Positions 46,545 through 59,569 of a stretch of 64,000 nt of DNA are shown here, one piece after another. Where the stretch lies: NCBI GenBank assembly GCA_009760855.2, contig WPIO01000003.1:1600001-1664000 (forward strand), read 5' to 3'. The translations under genes and the position numbers were made by a program. Each line of letters opens with the position of its first letter. The first letter of the stretch is position 1. Source of the stretch: Cristatella mucedo (Eukaryota; Bryozoa; Phylactolaemata; Cristatellidae). Under the pieces are notes generated by a model. It was given only the letters and a program-made list of their open reading frames with translations. It was not told where the DNA came from and did no database searches.

Positions 46545-47926
46545 CTGGATTAGCATGCTCAGTGCGAACGACAGTTGAGGTCAAAAGTAAGAGCTCAGAC
46601 GTCAGGAGTGAGAACTCAAGAGTCCAACGGTGTCGCAGCTGAGCAGTGGTTAATGCAACGTCTTCGAAACAGTGTGCTCCCTTTCTGCTCCATCTTTCTC
46701 TTGCACCTAGATGGAGTGAATTATGCTCGAGATACATGAACTGTAACAAGCATTGCAAAAAGTTAACATTGATACATAGAATTCAATGCACCTGCTCGAG
46801 GTCACCTAAGAGGAAATGCGAGAAAATCGTTACCCTGATTGACCCACTGGTCTAGGCGGACAACTTTTGTCGCATTCACGTAATAGATGCACAAAACTTG
46901 AGTACGTTCTTCATTATGAGCTTCGTCTAGATGACAACAGGAACGCGACTGATCACATTCTTCTAGATAGCTTTTATCTTTAACGTTTCCATGAACAAGG
47001 TTGTCATTAGATTTAGTTTCCGATTCCGAGCTGCATCAATGGAGTCAATGGCTGCGTGTGCTTCCGTGCCTGCATCGCCTCAGAATCAGTTTGTTGCCTT
47101 TGATGCTGACCGATTTTCCCAAATCGGAGCAAATCCACATGAAGCTTCGCTTAAGCATCGAGACTAATGAGACACTGAAGAATATAAACACGTTGCCTCA
47201 ATTATTCAGTTTGCCGGTGCTGTCCTGGCGATCCGCGGCCGGCCGGCTATCTCATAGTGTCTATCGACTGGAGCTGCTGATTCTCAAATTGTGTTGACTG
47301 ATACGGCCGAACGAAGCGCATGGTCAAGGCTTTCAGTTTATTGCGACAAGTTTTAGTGGCAGTTGCCTCAACGACACCATTTTCTTTCGACAAAAGAGCT
47401 GCATCTGTTGATGCGACCATCTTCCACGATTAAACTCTGCTACAAATTCATTCGATGAGCAACTGCCGAGTTTGCGTCGAATTATCATCCCAATTATTTT
47501 TCCCAATACTTTTTTATTACTTGCTGGTCTTGCCGCTACATGAATGCTGCTGGCTCCGTCCAAAACTGGGCCCTCAATTTTGGACAGTGCTTAGCCGAAA
47601 CACGCTAGCGATGGCAGATTAAAATTGCTACCTAGAGCTCGGAATTCGCTGCTAAAGCATGCCGGCATTCACAGTCGTCGAGGCTCGGTTTTTGAGGACA
47701 TGATGGCCCCTTTACTCTAGCTGCTTGCTGCTTGGACGCTTCTCGCGGGATTCTCGGTCTAAGAGTGCAGCCGTGAGCCCTCGCGGAGACCCCTCTCCCA
47801 CTCACCGCTCTGCCTCACAGTTCTGTCACGTCAGAGCGGAAGGAAGCGGCTCCGTGCAAGCACATCGAGTAGCGCTCGGAGGAGCGTGCTATCGGTTCGC
47901 TTTATTGTGCATCTTCGATTTCAAGC
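46545..47926. other. Inner right arm: downstream flank of the right M4 gene
   Basis: It is homologous to 34286-36215 inverted, without the left arm's LINE insertion. No supported ORF is present. Confidence 0.55.
47901..47906 (-). promoter_or_regulatory. Poly(A) signal AATAAA, right M4 gene
   Basis: TTTATT on the plus strand lies 20 bp beyond the stop codon, in the same context as the left gene. Confidence 0.75.
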
Positions 47927-48088
47927 TCAACCCGTGGGGCAGGCTAAATAAACTTTAGCAAATGCGGACTTGACGGCGTCCACTCCGGGCTGACCAAGGG
48001 AGTCCCACGCCGCTTTCTGCACACCACAAACTCCGCTGTTGAACGTTGTCTTCTGTCCCCAGTAGTAGCAGTTGGCTCGGGCGAACAC
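47927..48088 (-). CDS. M4 metalloprotease (right copy), last exon
   Basis: The exon has 162 nt, like the left copy, with acceptor CGCTGCAG just upstream on the minus strand and stop TGA at 47927-47929. It encodes VFARANCYYWGQKTTFNSGV and the same C-terminus with three substitutions (Thr to Asn, His to Pro, Asn to Tyr). The equal length and conserved phase show both copies derive from one gene. Strong conservation of this exon against a diverged intron suggests selection on the protein. Confidence 0.95.
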   Translation of the reverse strand: MFARANCYYWGQKTTFNSGVCGVQKAAWDSLGQPGVDAVKSAFAKVYLACPTG

Positions 48089-48245
48089 CTGCAGCGACGA
48101 GGGAAATGCCGTTCAGCTGGCGGCGGCCAGGTCCACACACAGATGGGTCGCCTCATGCTCCTGGTCCTGCACGTGGTCCTCTGCGAGCGGAGAGGAGCGG
48201 GAGCAGGAGGCCACGCGAGCGGGCAGAGCCGGCGGGCTCCCCTAC

Positions 48246-48490
48246 CTTGAACCAAACGTCGACTGCTTGCTTGCCACCTTGGTTCGATAGAATGCAGAAG
48301 GCTTTGTTGTAGAGCCCGCTCGAGTAATGCACATCCATGACCTGATTTTTTGGGTATTTGGAGTAGTTGTCAATTGACGAGCCATCCTGAGGAGGATTGC
48401 ACATGTTTCGCAGGGGCCTTCCGTCCTTGGCCAATCCAGCTCCCGGCAGGAAATCGGCTTCGCCCTTTGAGAAGTAGACGGCCGCTTGTC
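48246..48490 (-). CDS. M4 metalloprotease (right copy), catalytic C-lobe exon
   Basis: The exon has 245 nt, with acceptor CATAG before 48490 and donor GTAGGG after 48246 (minus strand). It encodes QAAVYFSKGEADFLPGAG, LRNMCNPPQDGSSID and MDVHYSSGLYNKAFCIL, with the catalytic His retained. The change of RYMCDP to RNMCNP touches a well conserved loop in M4 (family: LRyM.dP). It could affect calcium or substrate-cleft geometry; that is an inference. Overlapping plus-strand frames are shadows. Confidence 0.95.
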
Positions 48491-48534
48491 CTATGAGTAG
48501 AAGCAACTCAGCGATGCCAGACGCCGCTGAGCCA

Positions 48535-48640
48535 TTTTGCTGCCGCCGCTGCCTCGCCGTTCTGCCATTCTGCCGCCGTGCCGTTCCACTACCGAACCAC
48601 TGCCGCCGTTCCGCCGCCGTCCTGCCGCCGCAGCTGCACG
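48535..48640. repeat. GC-rich minisatellite (right arm partner)
   Basis: TGCCGCCGTTCCGCCG-like iterations correspond to 33530-33670. Confidence 0.75.
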
Positions 48641-48774
48641 GATTTTGCAGCAGCTCGGATTCTGCCCGTCAGGAGCTCGATGCAGCCGCTAGAGTCTCCA
48701 GCTCGTTAGGCTCACGCTCAAACAGTTTGGAAAGCCTGAGTTTTGAGACGACATTGAGAAGCGTCCCAGTTTGA

Positions 48775-48945
48775 ATTAGCTAGGACGGCACACTAGCTAA
48801 GACGCTTGCTCTTCATGGCCTCGGTCCCGAGGTTGCTGGTTCGAATCCGGCGTGCGAAATCCTCTATTTGCCATTGCAATTGGTGGCGATAGCCGTCACG
48901 GCTCTTGTGCCGATATGCAAGAAGATACTGTTAAATAAGTTAGTA
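48775..48945 (+). mobile_element. SINE family 1 copy, shared with left arm
   Basis: It has GACGGCACACTAGCTAAGAC, GCTGGTTCGAATCCGG (an intact B-box) and the body GCCATTGCAATTGGTGGCGA. It mirrors 33222-33388. Confidence 0.9.
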
Positions 48946-49669
48946 CCTGTGTTTTATTTTTTTAAGCGAGTTGACAGATTTGTGAGAAGTGTGAGGCTTT
49001 TTAATAGGAGATTTAGCACCTCGATATCGATACGGGTGTGAATTCCCGTGTTACAGGGTAACATGCTGCAGTCGTATTGAGAGTGGTCAACTCACCCTAT
49101 TGGGCTGATGAAAGCAAACATTTTAATTGTGACAGAGGACCTCTTTACAGCCCACGTGGTGCGCCAGAAATCGCTAGAACATATTACACCAGTAAAGACT
49201 ACTTCACGATGAATTCGTGCGCGTGAGCCTGCATTAATCTCAGTTAGTAGACATACACGCCAAAAAACTGCTTTACTGGATACAAATGAATACAGCGCTC
49301 AATGGTCTTTCAATGGTCAATCAGCTACAGCTCTGTCCGAACACGGTTGATTAATAGTGGTGTTAATTTAATGTGGGTGATAAGGAGGAGGAGGAGGAGG
49401 AGGAGAAGAAGAACAGGTGGGAAGGGGAAGAGGAAGAAGGTAACAGAAGGTGAAGGAGAAAGAGTGGATTGAGGATGAGTAACAAGTTTAGAGGAATTTG
49501 AACAGACGATCTCAAAGACGACCAACTATTGAGTCAAAAATGATAATTACCAGACAAGAGGATAAACCTGAGTGTCATTTTCGGGAGACTTTGACAACAA
49601 TTCTGGGAAGGCATTATGGAAGCAGCAAGCTAATTCGTTCGTACCCGAAGCTTGTCCACCGCCGTGCTT
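48946..49669. other. Intron of the right M4 gene
   Basis: An AGG/AAG purine-rich run lies at 49384-49440, and the left arm has pyrimidine-rich counterpart sequence at 29640-29720. No gene is seen. Confidence 0.5.
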
Positions 49670-49825
49670 AATTCGGTCCAGTGTTTAAGCTGCTCTCCCT
49701 GAACCAAGGTCAGAGTGAATGCACATGATGACCGAGGTCATGGGCTCGAGCCCCGTGGCATATGTGAAGTGCTTGAATAGAGATTGAGTTTTTTAGGGCG
49801 CTATAAAAACGAATTATACTCTGTT
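49670..49825 (+). mobile_element. SINE family 2 copy, shared with left arm
   Basis: It has AGTGTTTAAGCTGCTCTCCC, then ATGGGCTCGAGCCCC (B-box palindrome) and the tail GTGCTTGAATAGAGATTGAG, TTAGGGCGCTATAAAAACGA. Its partner is at 29112-29245. Confidence 0.85.
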
Positions 49826-50299
49826 TTACCTAACTTTCAGTATGAGAAGTAAGCATTCTGGAAGGGGCGATTTTGACGTTTACTATGTCGCCAAAATCTG
49901 AGGAAAGACGAGCGACGCGAGGAGGCGTTACCTTGAAGTATTTCCACGAGGAGCACAAAAAATGCGGAGGAAACCAAGAAAGAAAGCCGGCGAAGCAGCT
50001 GCTGTATTGTTTATTAACTAGGCAGTGGCTATGCGCTTGGTCAGGGCATCAGTTTTCCCATTTGATCCTCGATGCCTCCAGATTAATTTTCTTAAAAAAC
50101 GAGCGGCACATTTTTTTATGCAAAGCCCAGCGATAGCTTAAATGCGACATTAGTACTATTATGTGCACGCTTGTGACTAAAATGGCTGCGTTGGTTCTCT
50201 GATGGATAAGTTTTCCAGTTTTGCAGCATTGCTTCGACAAAATTACCAGTTAACATGGGTGGCCAGTGTGCACGCCTAGCTGCCAATGCAGCCAATAGG

Positions 50300-51930
50300 G
50301 CGTCATTTGCTCATGTAGCAGCACCAGGTTCTCTGAGGGTGCAGTGCTCATAGCAGGCTGTTCACCTTGGTTGCTAGCATATGTTTATATTTTCGTTAAG
50401 TAATCGCGTTCCTAGTTTTCTCTTAAGCCTACGGTTCCAGATTTGTGGTTTAATTTTTATCGATTGCATGTTTTTTGGGTTTACGGTTTATGGTTTACTG
50501 GTTAGATTTTGTATTTTTCTGGGTTTGAATTCTTGGGTTTAGAGTTGAGGTCTTAGGGTTTACGGTTCAGTGTTTAGGTATTAGAGAGAGATTTTAAATG
50601 GAAAATATAACTACTGCTGGTCTACCGGCATGTGCAATCAGGCGCTTGCAGGTGTTACACAACTCCGAAGCTAGGTTTGTCAGTCGTGAGCGTTCCAGTT
50701 ACAAGATTACATGAATTTTCGCCGACCTGCACTGCCTGCACTGGCTACCAGACAAGCAACGGATCGACTTCAAGGTTTTGTCGCTCACTTTTAGGTCCCT
50801 TCATTCTTTGGCTTCAGCCTACCTATCAGATCTATTCCTCCACCACGCTAAGCATCGTACCACACGCTTTTCGGAATCTAACTGTTTACCTATACCTCGT
50901 ACAAACTTCAAATCCTTTGGAGACCATGCATTTAGTTCGTTTGTTCCTAAAGCCTGGAACTCACTTCCAACTTGTATCACGACATCCCATGACTTGACCA
51001 CATTTAAAAATAAATTGAAAGCGCACCTATTTATCGAAGCATTTAGTGGGTCCCTGTAATTCATCCTTTATGTGCTTATTTATATGTGCTGACACAGAGC
51101 ATGCTTCCACTAACCACATTTGCATGCTGACCCTGTGCATGTCACCCCTAACCCGGTTATTCGTGTTGTTTATCGAGCATGCTACCACTAATCTCGTTCA
51201 TGTTTCTTTTGCAGCAAATTTAAAGTGCCTAGAAAGAGATTGAGTTCCCTGAGGGCACTATTTTATCTTGTTGTTAGTATTAGTTAAAAACGTGTTTATG
51301 TAACGGAAATATAAACATACACTGGCTACCATGTTGAACAGCCTCCTACGAGCACTGTGACCTCAGAGAACCTGATGCTGCTATTGTAACAAACGGCACC
51401 GTATTAGCTGCGAATTCCAAGCCCTGGCAAATTTTACATTGCGGCAGCTCTTGGCCAAAAAGAAATTTCAGACAGCTTCCAGGCTTTAGCCTGCTACTTT
51501 TAGTGGTAACTAAGCAGAAAGTGGCGACCGTTGCAAAACGGCGGCAATTTCATTTGAAAGACGTGTAGGTTTCCACGAGCAGCACAGATACCTACTTGCA
51601 TCGATATCTATGCCAGTGACAGCTCAGCGGAAGTCGTGCTCGTAGATACCTCAATCCTGATCGTTTTGCTCGTCCGAGGCCCAGATGAAAATGATTCCGG
51701 AGCTAATAATGCGTAGTTTAGCATTAGCGGTGAACTCTCTGCTATGCACACTGGCCATTGCAGAAAGGCTTGCGGGGTTAATAGCAACAATAAGGTTGTC
51801 CGTTTATGTAAACCGTAAAATGTTTACTTGAAGAAACTTTAAACATTGAAACCCTAATGCTTGATCCCCAAAAATCATAAAAACCTCCCAAAACAAATCC
51901 TAAACCCAAAATCCTAAACTCTAAGCTCTT
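50300..51930. mobile_element. Foldback-like element (right arm), interrupted by a LINE
   Basis: 50310-50410 and 51300-51400 are inverted copies of each other. The GGGTTTA-rich block lies at 50470-50590 and a complementary C-rich block at 51840-51920. It mirrors 27640-28605. Removing the LINE at 50620-51295 gives a length similar to the left copy. Confidence 0.6.
50620..51295 (+). mobile_element. CR1/L2-like LINE, 3' 0.67 kb, right arm only
   Basis: It is sense-oriented: RT C-terminal codons (SLHSLASAYLSDLF at 50790-50840; LETMHLVR-type frame), then stop, 3' UTR and the tail AAGTGCCTAGAAAGAGATTG, CCCTGAGGGCAC, ending at GTTAGTATTAGTT. The left-arm equivalent site (about 28300) is empty. Confidence 0.9.
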
Positions 51931-51944
51931 TGTGTTCGTCATAT

Positions 51945-52510
51945 GCCTCAGGTCAACAACTCGCTCTCCCAATATAGCCGTCTTGATATCAACGAATCTG
52001 TTGACGTGGACCAATTACTCCATCTCCATCTAACGCCGTATCCCGCAAGGCATGTTGCAGTAGGCGTCGCCCTATTCGCCGTCAAGGAATTGGCGAGTGA
52101 TTTGGTTGTAGCGTAGGTAATGTCATTATGGATGTCAGGGCTAGTCTCTTTGACGTTTTGGTGGAGCCTTCTATAGCCAGCTCGGCGGAAGCCTGTGCGA
52201 CGTCGGCGCCTGCTCGAGGCAGTGGCCGCATGGTGGAGAGAGACTCTGTCCACTCATAATGGCCCCTCCTGTAGGCAAGCTCTACAGCATCAGGCATCGA
52301 AGAGCGTCGGCGGACCCTCGCGATCGAGTTTGATCGCTTGATTGCTGTCTCGTCATCAGCCGTCAGTCGCTTCGCTTCTCGAAACCACCCCTCCACGGTG
52401 TGCGTCTCGTTACCGAATAAACCCCCGACTTCCTGTCGCCGCATTGATGTTCGGGAGAGAGCCATCGCCGCCTTAATGTGCGAGGAGCCCTTGATCCTTG
52501 AACTGTTGAG
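51945..52510 (-). repeat. Dispersed repeat X, copy C
   Basis: It is uninterrupted and antisense. Its minus frame 52082-52465 encodes 127 residues starting MALSRTSMRRQEVGGLFG, followed by TVEGWFREAKRLTADDETAI. It pairs with copy A of the left arm, so copies A and C derive from the duplication, and copy B is an independent insertion. Confidence 0.8.
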
Positions 52511-54399
<1,889 letters not shown>

Positions 54400-54400
<1 letters not shown>

Positions 54401-54725
54401 ACAGCACAAATCAATTAGGTAGGGATGAGAAGACCTCCAAAAACCGTTAGCTGAGCTACAACCAGGCACACCGACCACGCACAGCGAGTCACCGAAGGAT
54501 GTGAACCCCGAGAGTATTCGTGTGAGTCTTCGGTCGGCGGTTGAACAGCTGGAATACGACGCATGTCTCCGGCAGGGGCAAGCCATTCTTTCCAGGCTGC
54601 AACTCTCATCCTTGAAAGGGCTGAAAAAGCCTGTCGCAAGTGCAGCGACGTCTCAGGCGTGCACGTCCAATGCAGCTTCGGATTGCAGAGGGGGGCACCT
54701 GGTAAGGGGTGCAATTACGTTTTAA
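54400..54725 (+). pseudogene. Right-arm counterpart of the conserved exon-like ORF
   Basis: The frame from 54501 matches the left-arm minus ORF at 23815-24168 over about 70 residues (SAVEQLEYDACL, CTSNAASD). It is followed by a GTAAGG-like site at about 54699. An upstream in-frame TAG (near 54448) is absent in the left copy, which argues that this copy is inactive. Confidence 0.4.
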
Positions 54726-55059
54726 GGCAACTAACGACTCTCGTTAAAATCTGCACAAGAGGCCGTCAGCTTACACCCTTGAGCTCTCCATATGGGGCCA
54801 CTGAAATTTTATAAAGCTGCATCAACTAGGCTACGACAGTTGCTAGAGCTTCGTAGAGGCTCCTGAGCCATTATTATTATATAACTATGTTATATATTAC
54901 ATAATTATGCCGGAAGAGCCGGATGTACATCATAATCCCTAAAAACATTAAACGCGTCACAATCACTCTAGACGAGGTAAAATATAGGCTTTGGGGCGGT
55001 GCCGAGAAGCTTCGGGCTGTGCAAATGAGGAAGTATCAATTTCTTATATGTTTTGCAGA

Positions 55060-55870
55060 CGTTATGTCTCGAGGTTTTAGGTGCGGTTTACAATGCTCGT
55101 ATCCTCAGAAATTGAAAAGCTTAACGTTCAAAATCGGCTCAGGCAGCACATCTCGTGTTGCATTTGCACGAAATATATGCGTCCTGTTTTAAAGCGACCT
55201 TGCACTAGAGGATCGCTTACGCTTCACAGTAAAGTCTCCTACTTCTATCTACATAACATTGCTAAAAATCGGGCTTGTTTAGACAAGGATAACGCATCAA
55301 AATTGGTCCGCAAATTAGTAACATCCCCTCTCAATTTCTGAAACTCACTGCTTGCTGGTCTACCGGCGTGTGCAATCAGGCGCTTACAGTTGGTCCACAA
55401 CTCTGAGCTGGGCTTTTCTGTCTTGGGCTTTGCAGTTGCCACTTCTTGCCGACATGCGCTGGCTCCAAATAAGCAGCATATCGACTTCAAGGTTCTGTCA
55501 CTCACTTCTAAGCCCCTTCGTTTTCTGGCTCCAGCCTACCTGTCTGTACCACTCACCCACCACGCTAGGCATCATACTGCCGCTTTTCTGAATGAAATCA
55601 TGTAGCTACACATCGTACGAACCTCAAGTTCTTTGGAGACCGTTCTTTTTAGTTCGTATGCTGGAGTTCCCTCCCGCTTGATGCCATGAAATCCTCTGAG
55701 TTGGCCTTTTAAAAAGAAGCTTGAAAACACGTTTGGTAATCGCAGCATTTAAGTAGTCCTTGTGATTACTCATTTGTTTGGTTAGACGTGCTAACACTGT
55801 CTGTGCATGCTGCCACTAACCGTATTTGCACGCTGAACCTGTGAATGTCACCTGACCTTGTTATCCTTGT
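55060..55870 (+). mobile_element. CR1/L2-like LINE fragment, old, shared with left arm
   Basis: It is sense-oriented and in broken frames: LKSLTFKIGSGSTSRVAFAR (55105-55170), YFYLHNIAKNRACLDKDNAS (55236-55300), and PLRFLAPAYLSVPL (55518-55560). The 3' UTR runs to about 55870. Its 5' part mirrors 23232-23530. Confidence 0.87.
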
Positions 55871-55904
55871 TGGCATTGTGCATGCTATTAATAACCAAAA
55901 GATG

Positions 55905-55995
55905 AGGTCGTGGGTTCGAGCCCCGTGACACATGTAAAAAACACTTGAATAGAGATTAAGGTCTCTTAGGGAGGCGCTATGTAAATTAATTATAA
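55905..55995 (+). mobile_element. SINE family 2, 3' part
   Basis: It has GAGGTCGTGGGTTCGAGCCC (B-box), then CACTTGAATAGAGATTAAGG and GGCGCTATGTAAATTAATTA. The A-box half is missing. Confidence 0.8.
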
Positions 55996-56257
55996 GATGA
56001 TGATTTGCTAAGCTCCTGTGACATCGTCACATTATCCGGTCACCACATACTGTGACATAGACACAGTGAAGAGTTGGTTGCATGGCTTTGAGGTCTATGC
56101 TTAAAAGAGCAACATGCTGAACCCGTGAAGAGACCCGTATCATTTAACACTAAACTTGGTATTCCTCAAAGCGCATTGACATACATATTCATGTCATTAG
56201 CAGATTTAGCAGCCTCATTTCTACAGCAGCAGAAAAAAAGAGCCTTAATGGTTATTA

Positions 56258-56480
56258 CAGCATTTAGTGGGTCCCTGTGATTCGTTCTTTCCGTGCTTGT
56301 GCGTACTGCCACTAACCACACTTGCATGCTGACCCTGTGCATATCACCCTTAATCATGTTATTCTTACTGTTTATTGAGCACGCTACCACTCACTATTCG
56401 ATCGCGCTTCCTTTAAAGCAAACGTTAAAGTGCCTAGAAAGAGATTGAGTTCTCTTATAGCGCTATATCAAGTGTATTTT
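56258..56480 (+). mobile_element. CR1/L2-like LINE 3' UTR and tail
   Basis: It begins GCATTTAGTGGGTCCCTGTG, right at the ORF2 stop. It ends with AAAGTGCCTAGAAAGAGATT, GAGTTCTCTTATAGCGCTAT. Confidence 0.88.
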
Positions 56481-56514
56481 AATTAGTATCATAGTATTAT
56501 TCATTTAATAAAAT

Positions 56515-56645
56515 TCATTTATATAGCGCCCCAAGAGAACTTAATCTCTATTTAGGCGCTTCACATATGCCCCGGGGCTCGAGCCCACGACCTCAGTCAG
56601 ACCTTGGTCGGGGCGATCACCTTAACCGCTAGACCAAACCAGCTC
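56515..56645 (-). mobile_element. SINE family 2, most complete copy (antisense)
   Basis: On the minus strand: GTTTGGTCTAGCGGTTAAGG (A-box of a tRNA), GAGGTCGTGGGCTCGAGCCC (B-box), then AAGCGCCTAAATAGAGATTA and a GGCGCTATATAAATGAATTT tail. The tail closely resembles the LINE tail next to it. Confidence 0.9.
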
Positions 56646-56647
56646 GA

Positions 56648-56732
56648 CGTGCTTCCTATAAGTCTTTGTAAAGTACCTAGAAAGAGATGAAGTCCTCTGA
56701 GGACGCTATACAAATTTATTATTACTAATTTG
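56648..56732 (+). mobile_element. LINE 3' tail
   Basis: It has GTAAAGTACCTAGAAAGAGA, TGAAGTCCTCTGAGGACGCT and ATACAAATTTATTATTA. It is separated from the preceding LINE tail by the antisense SINE. Confidence 0.8.
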
Positions 56733-59006
56733 GCGCAGAGCTTCTGAGGCATTGAAATATTGTCTGGTGGACTGAAGAACCGGGGCTTTGGGCTGCTCGC
56801 CTTCGACAAGCAGCCTCGGAACCGGCTTCATTGGGAGCTTCGTCTGCTTTCTGCTAAGGTCACCAAACTTTTGTGCAGATGGGGCTGAAGCACGGGTTAC
56901 AGCAGGCAGCTGCAGGTGCAGCGTCATTTGACTCCACAGCGAACCCGAAGAATTCTTCCACTCGGCATTCCAATTTCGAATCGCTCTTGGGATGTGACCA
57001 GGGTCTTAGTAGAATGCTTCGCCTACGGCGTGGCCTGAGAGTTTACTTTCAAATAAACTGTATAGCCTGACAAGTAATCTTGATCGACAAGCACTGTCTG
57101 TAGAGTCTCACCGAGTACCGCAACACTCAGTCATGTCACTTGCAAGTGCTCTAGCCGAGGGGTAATGTGCACGAGCTTCTTAAAGACCCACCCAGGTCAT
57201 CGGTTCGTGTCATGCAGTGGGCATCCAAGGATTGTCCACTGCAACAGGTTGAAAGCTAGCCACTATGACTCTACTGCCTTTATATAAATGAGCTTGTATA
57301 ATAAGTTATAAGTTATATAATAAGTTATATAAATTAGCTAAGTTTCACTTTTTCTTAGCCGCGCACTGCTCGGGAGGCTCTTTTCAGTGAGCTACTATAG
57401 CCGTCTAAACCCGACGTAAACCGGAAGCATTATACACAAATAAAAACGATTTGCCTATCTCTGAATTTTATACGACTTGTGTCCCAACTTTCTGAACATC
57501 TAGGTATGTATTTACAGCTTTGGTGAGCTACATGCTAGTAAATTTAGACAGCTTCATTTCCAGCGTACCGTTGCCCCTTGTAAATTCCATAACTCAGCCA
57601 ATATTTGATGGATCAACGTAAACTTTTGCATTCGAGTTCAGCTCTGCTTGTACACCGTTGCGGGAGTTCACTCGTAATTTAGATTTAATAAGTTCGGCTA
57701 GACGTGTCTGTAATATCAGATAATAAAATTCAAGGACTCTCGATGGCATTTATAGAAAGCCCTATCCAACTGAAATCGATTGCGGCTAGCATGACCTGCG
57801 GTCAACTCCTCCGCCGAGTCCCATCGAAGCGAGCAAAGCTGGCAAAGCTCACTAGCTTCTCGGAAGAGAAAACCAAAGCAAAGCGTCGCTGCTCCGGGCT
57901 GTGCGGCTTCGGGCCATCGCCAATCAACAAGCCGCCACTGCCCGGCCCACCGCATTCCATACGAGCGAGCGAGCCAGAGATGACCTTTGGAATCGACTCC
58001 AAGAGTCACCGCTTAGGCAGAAGGCTGACGATGACGTCATTTTCTGCTGTTCTCCCGTACCGGGCGGGCGGTCGTGAATTTTCTTCGCTGGATTTGAAAT
58101 ATCTATTTCAATTTTTATTATTTAAGATATTTTGATTCTAATTTTCGCTATCTGTCCTCTTCGGACAGCCGTCCGCTTCTCTGGTTGACATTCCGGCAGA
58201 GCTGAGAGGAATCAATCCAAAATCAATCCGGCCCACTAGTCGTAACAGGCGAGCAGCTCAAGAAGAAGAATTAGAAGAATTGGAGCTTCCGCTTCGCAAT
58301 CGCAATCCTGCTGCGACTCTCTCTTTTCACTGGCGGCAGGCACAGCGAGCCTGAGCTTCGAGCGGCTGCTTGCTGAACTTGCATTTCCTGGCTGCTGAGT
58401 TGCAACATTGCTACTGGTGCAGTTATCTAGCTGCTGGATGCTGACGGTGGCCATATCATGCTTGGTGTGAGCTTATGATAGAATCAAGGAAGATGGAGGA
58501 TGGAGGTATGCCATTGATCTTATCGAGAAAGTAAACCGAAGCCTGCGATTCTGAAGAGGAAAGTCAGCAGGGCCACACGGTTAGCCGCGTCCTACAAATT
58601 ACGGACCGTTTTCCAAAGTGGATGAGAAGCAGTGCCGGCTGCACGGTATCTCGGCACATTTAGAGCACCCAGATCACCTGGAAATCTCCTAAAAATTAGA
58701 ACGGCTAGCTTTCCTGCTAAGAAGGCGAGAAGTTGAATTGCGAAATACAAGAACTATCTCTGAGTTTAGGGCACCTAAACACTAGGCGCGATTCACTTGT
58801 TAACCACTGCATACTAGCTGAAGTTTCACTTTTGAGCGACGTCTGGTCGGGCCTGGCTGCTCGTGTTTGTACATTGTACATCGCACATCGAGAGCGTGTG
58901 TGAGAAACTCGACGGCACGATAGCAATGCGGCGTACAAGTGCAAGCATGGCAGCAACGAGTTTGGCACACGCGCCAGAGCAGCGGGGAGGAAGAGCACGG
59001 ACTCAC
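56733..59006. other. Intron of the right M4 gene
   Basis: 57880-59000 is homologous to 20081-21200. A degenerate SINE 1 may lie near 57160-57300. The plus-strand frame 57704-58135 and its antisense are not supported as genes. Confidence 0.5.
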
Positions 59007-59293
59007 CCGTCTCCAAAGTAAGCATATGGCGTGAGCCAGAAAGAGTTGGCATACATGCTGCCATAATGCACTCTCGCCTTTAGCGGAAGCATCGCCTGAA
59101 TAGTCGCAGAACCAAGGAAGACGAGGTACTGGCGGTACATGGCAGCCACCGTTTGGCTGTTTCTGGCCACGTCATTCAAAGGCGAGTAGCCTCCGTTGAT
59201 TGAATCGTACGTCTTGCTGGCGGCTTGGCTGCACGTGAAAGACGTAGGAGAAAAACGGCTGCTCGTGCTCGTACCAAGGCCCATATTCTGCAC
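59007..59293 (-). CDS. M4 metalloprotease (right copy), catalytic N-lobe exon
   Basis: The exon has 287 nt, with acceptor ATTGCAG before 59293 and donor GTGAGT after 59007 (minus strand). It encodes VQNMGLGTSTSSRFSPTSFT, YDSINGGYSPLNDVARN, then LGSATIQAMLPLKARVHYG and ends YFGDG. The block before MLPLKARVHYG is closer to the usual family pattern (f.g.s....l.l.vHYg) than in the left copy. That suggests the left copy has drifted or been replaced there. Confidence 0.93.
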
Positions 59294-59410
59294 CTGCAAT
59301 GATGAAGTAATAGCAGCGGCCACTGCTCAGGTGGCGGCCATTACTCGTGCGGCTTCCGGGCGGAACAGAGCGGCAAGGTGCAGCCAGCCCAAGAAGCAGC
59401 CGCCTCTCAC

Positions 59411-59569
59411 TTGCACGTCTGAAGTGCTGTAGATGCAGCTACCATCCGAGCCCAATCCGACTTGTAGATCGTTGAACCACAGCTTTCCAACTACGGTACC
59501 CAAATTGCCTCCGCTAGCTTGGATGGTCGTTTCGGCAAGAGCCGTGAAGCCGTTCCATTTTTCTATTAC
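59411..59569 (-). CDS. M4 metalloprotease (right copy), propeptide-mature junction exon
   Basis: The exon has 159 nt, phase 0 at both ends, with acceptor CCATTAAAG before 59569 and donor GTGAGA after 59411. It encodes VIEKWNGFTALAETTIQASG, then GNLGTVVGKL and SDGSCIYSTSDVQ. Reading runs into sequence upstream of the acceptor without a stop in this copy, but similarity to the left copy falls off sharply there. The preceding propeptide exons are not in the window. Confidence 0.88.

Noticed and set aside
57704-58135. 143-codon plus-strand frame and its antisense frame
   Set aside because: There is no family resemblance, and the left arm counterpart does not keep the frame.
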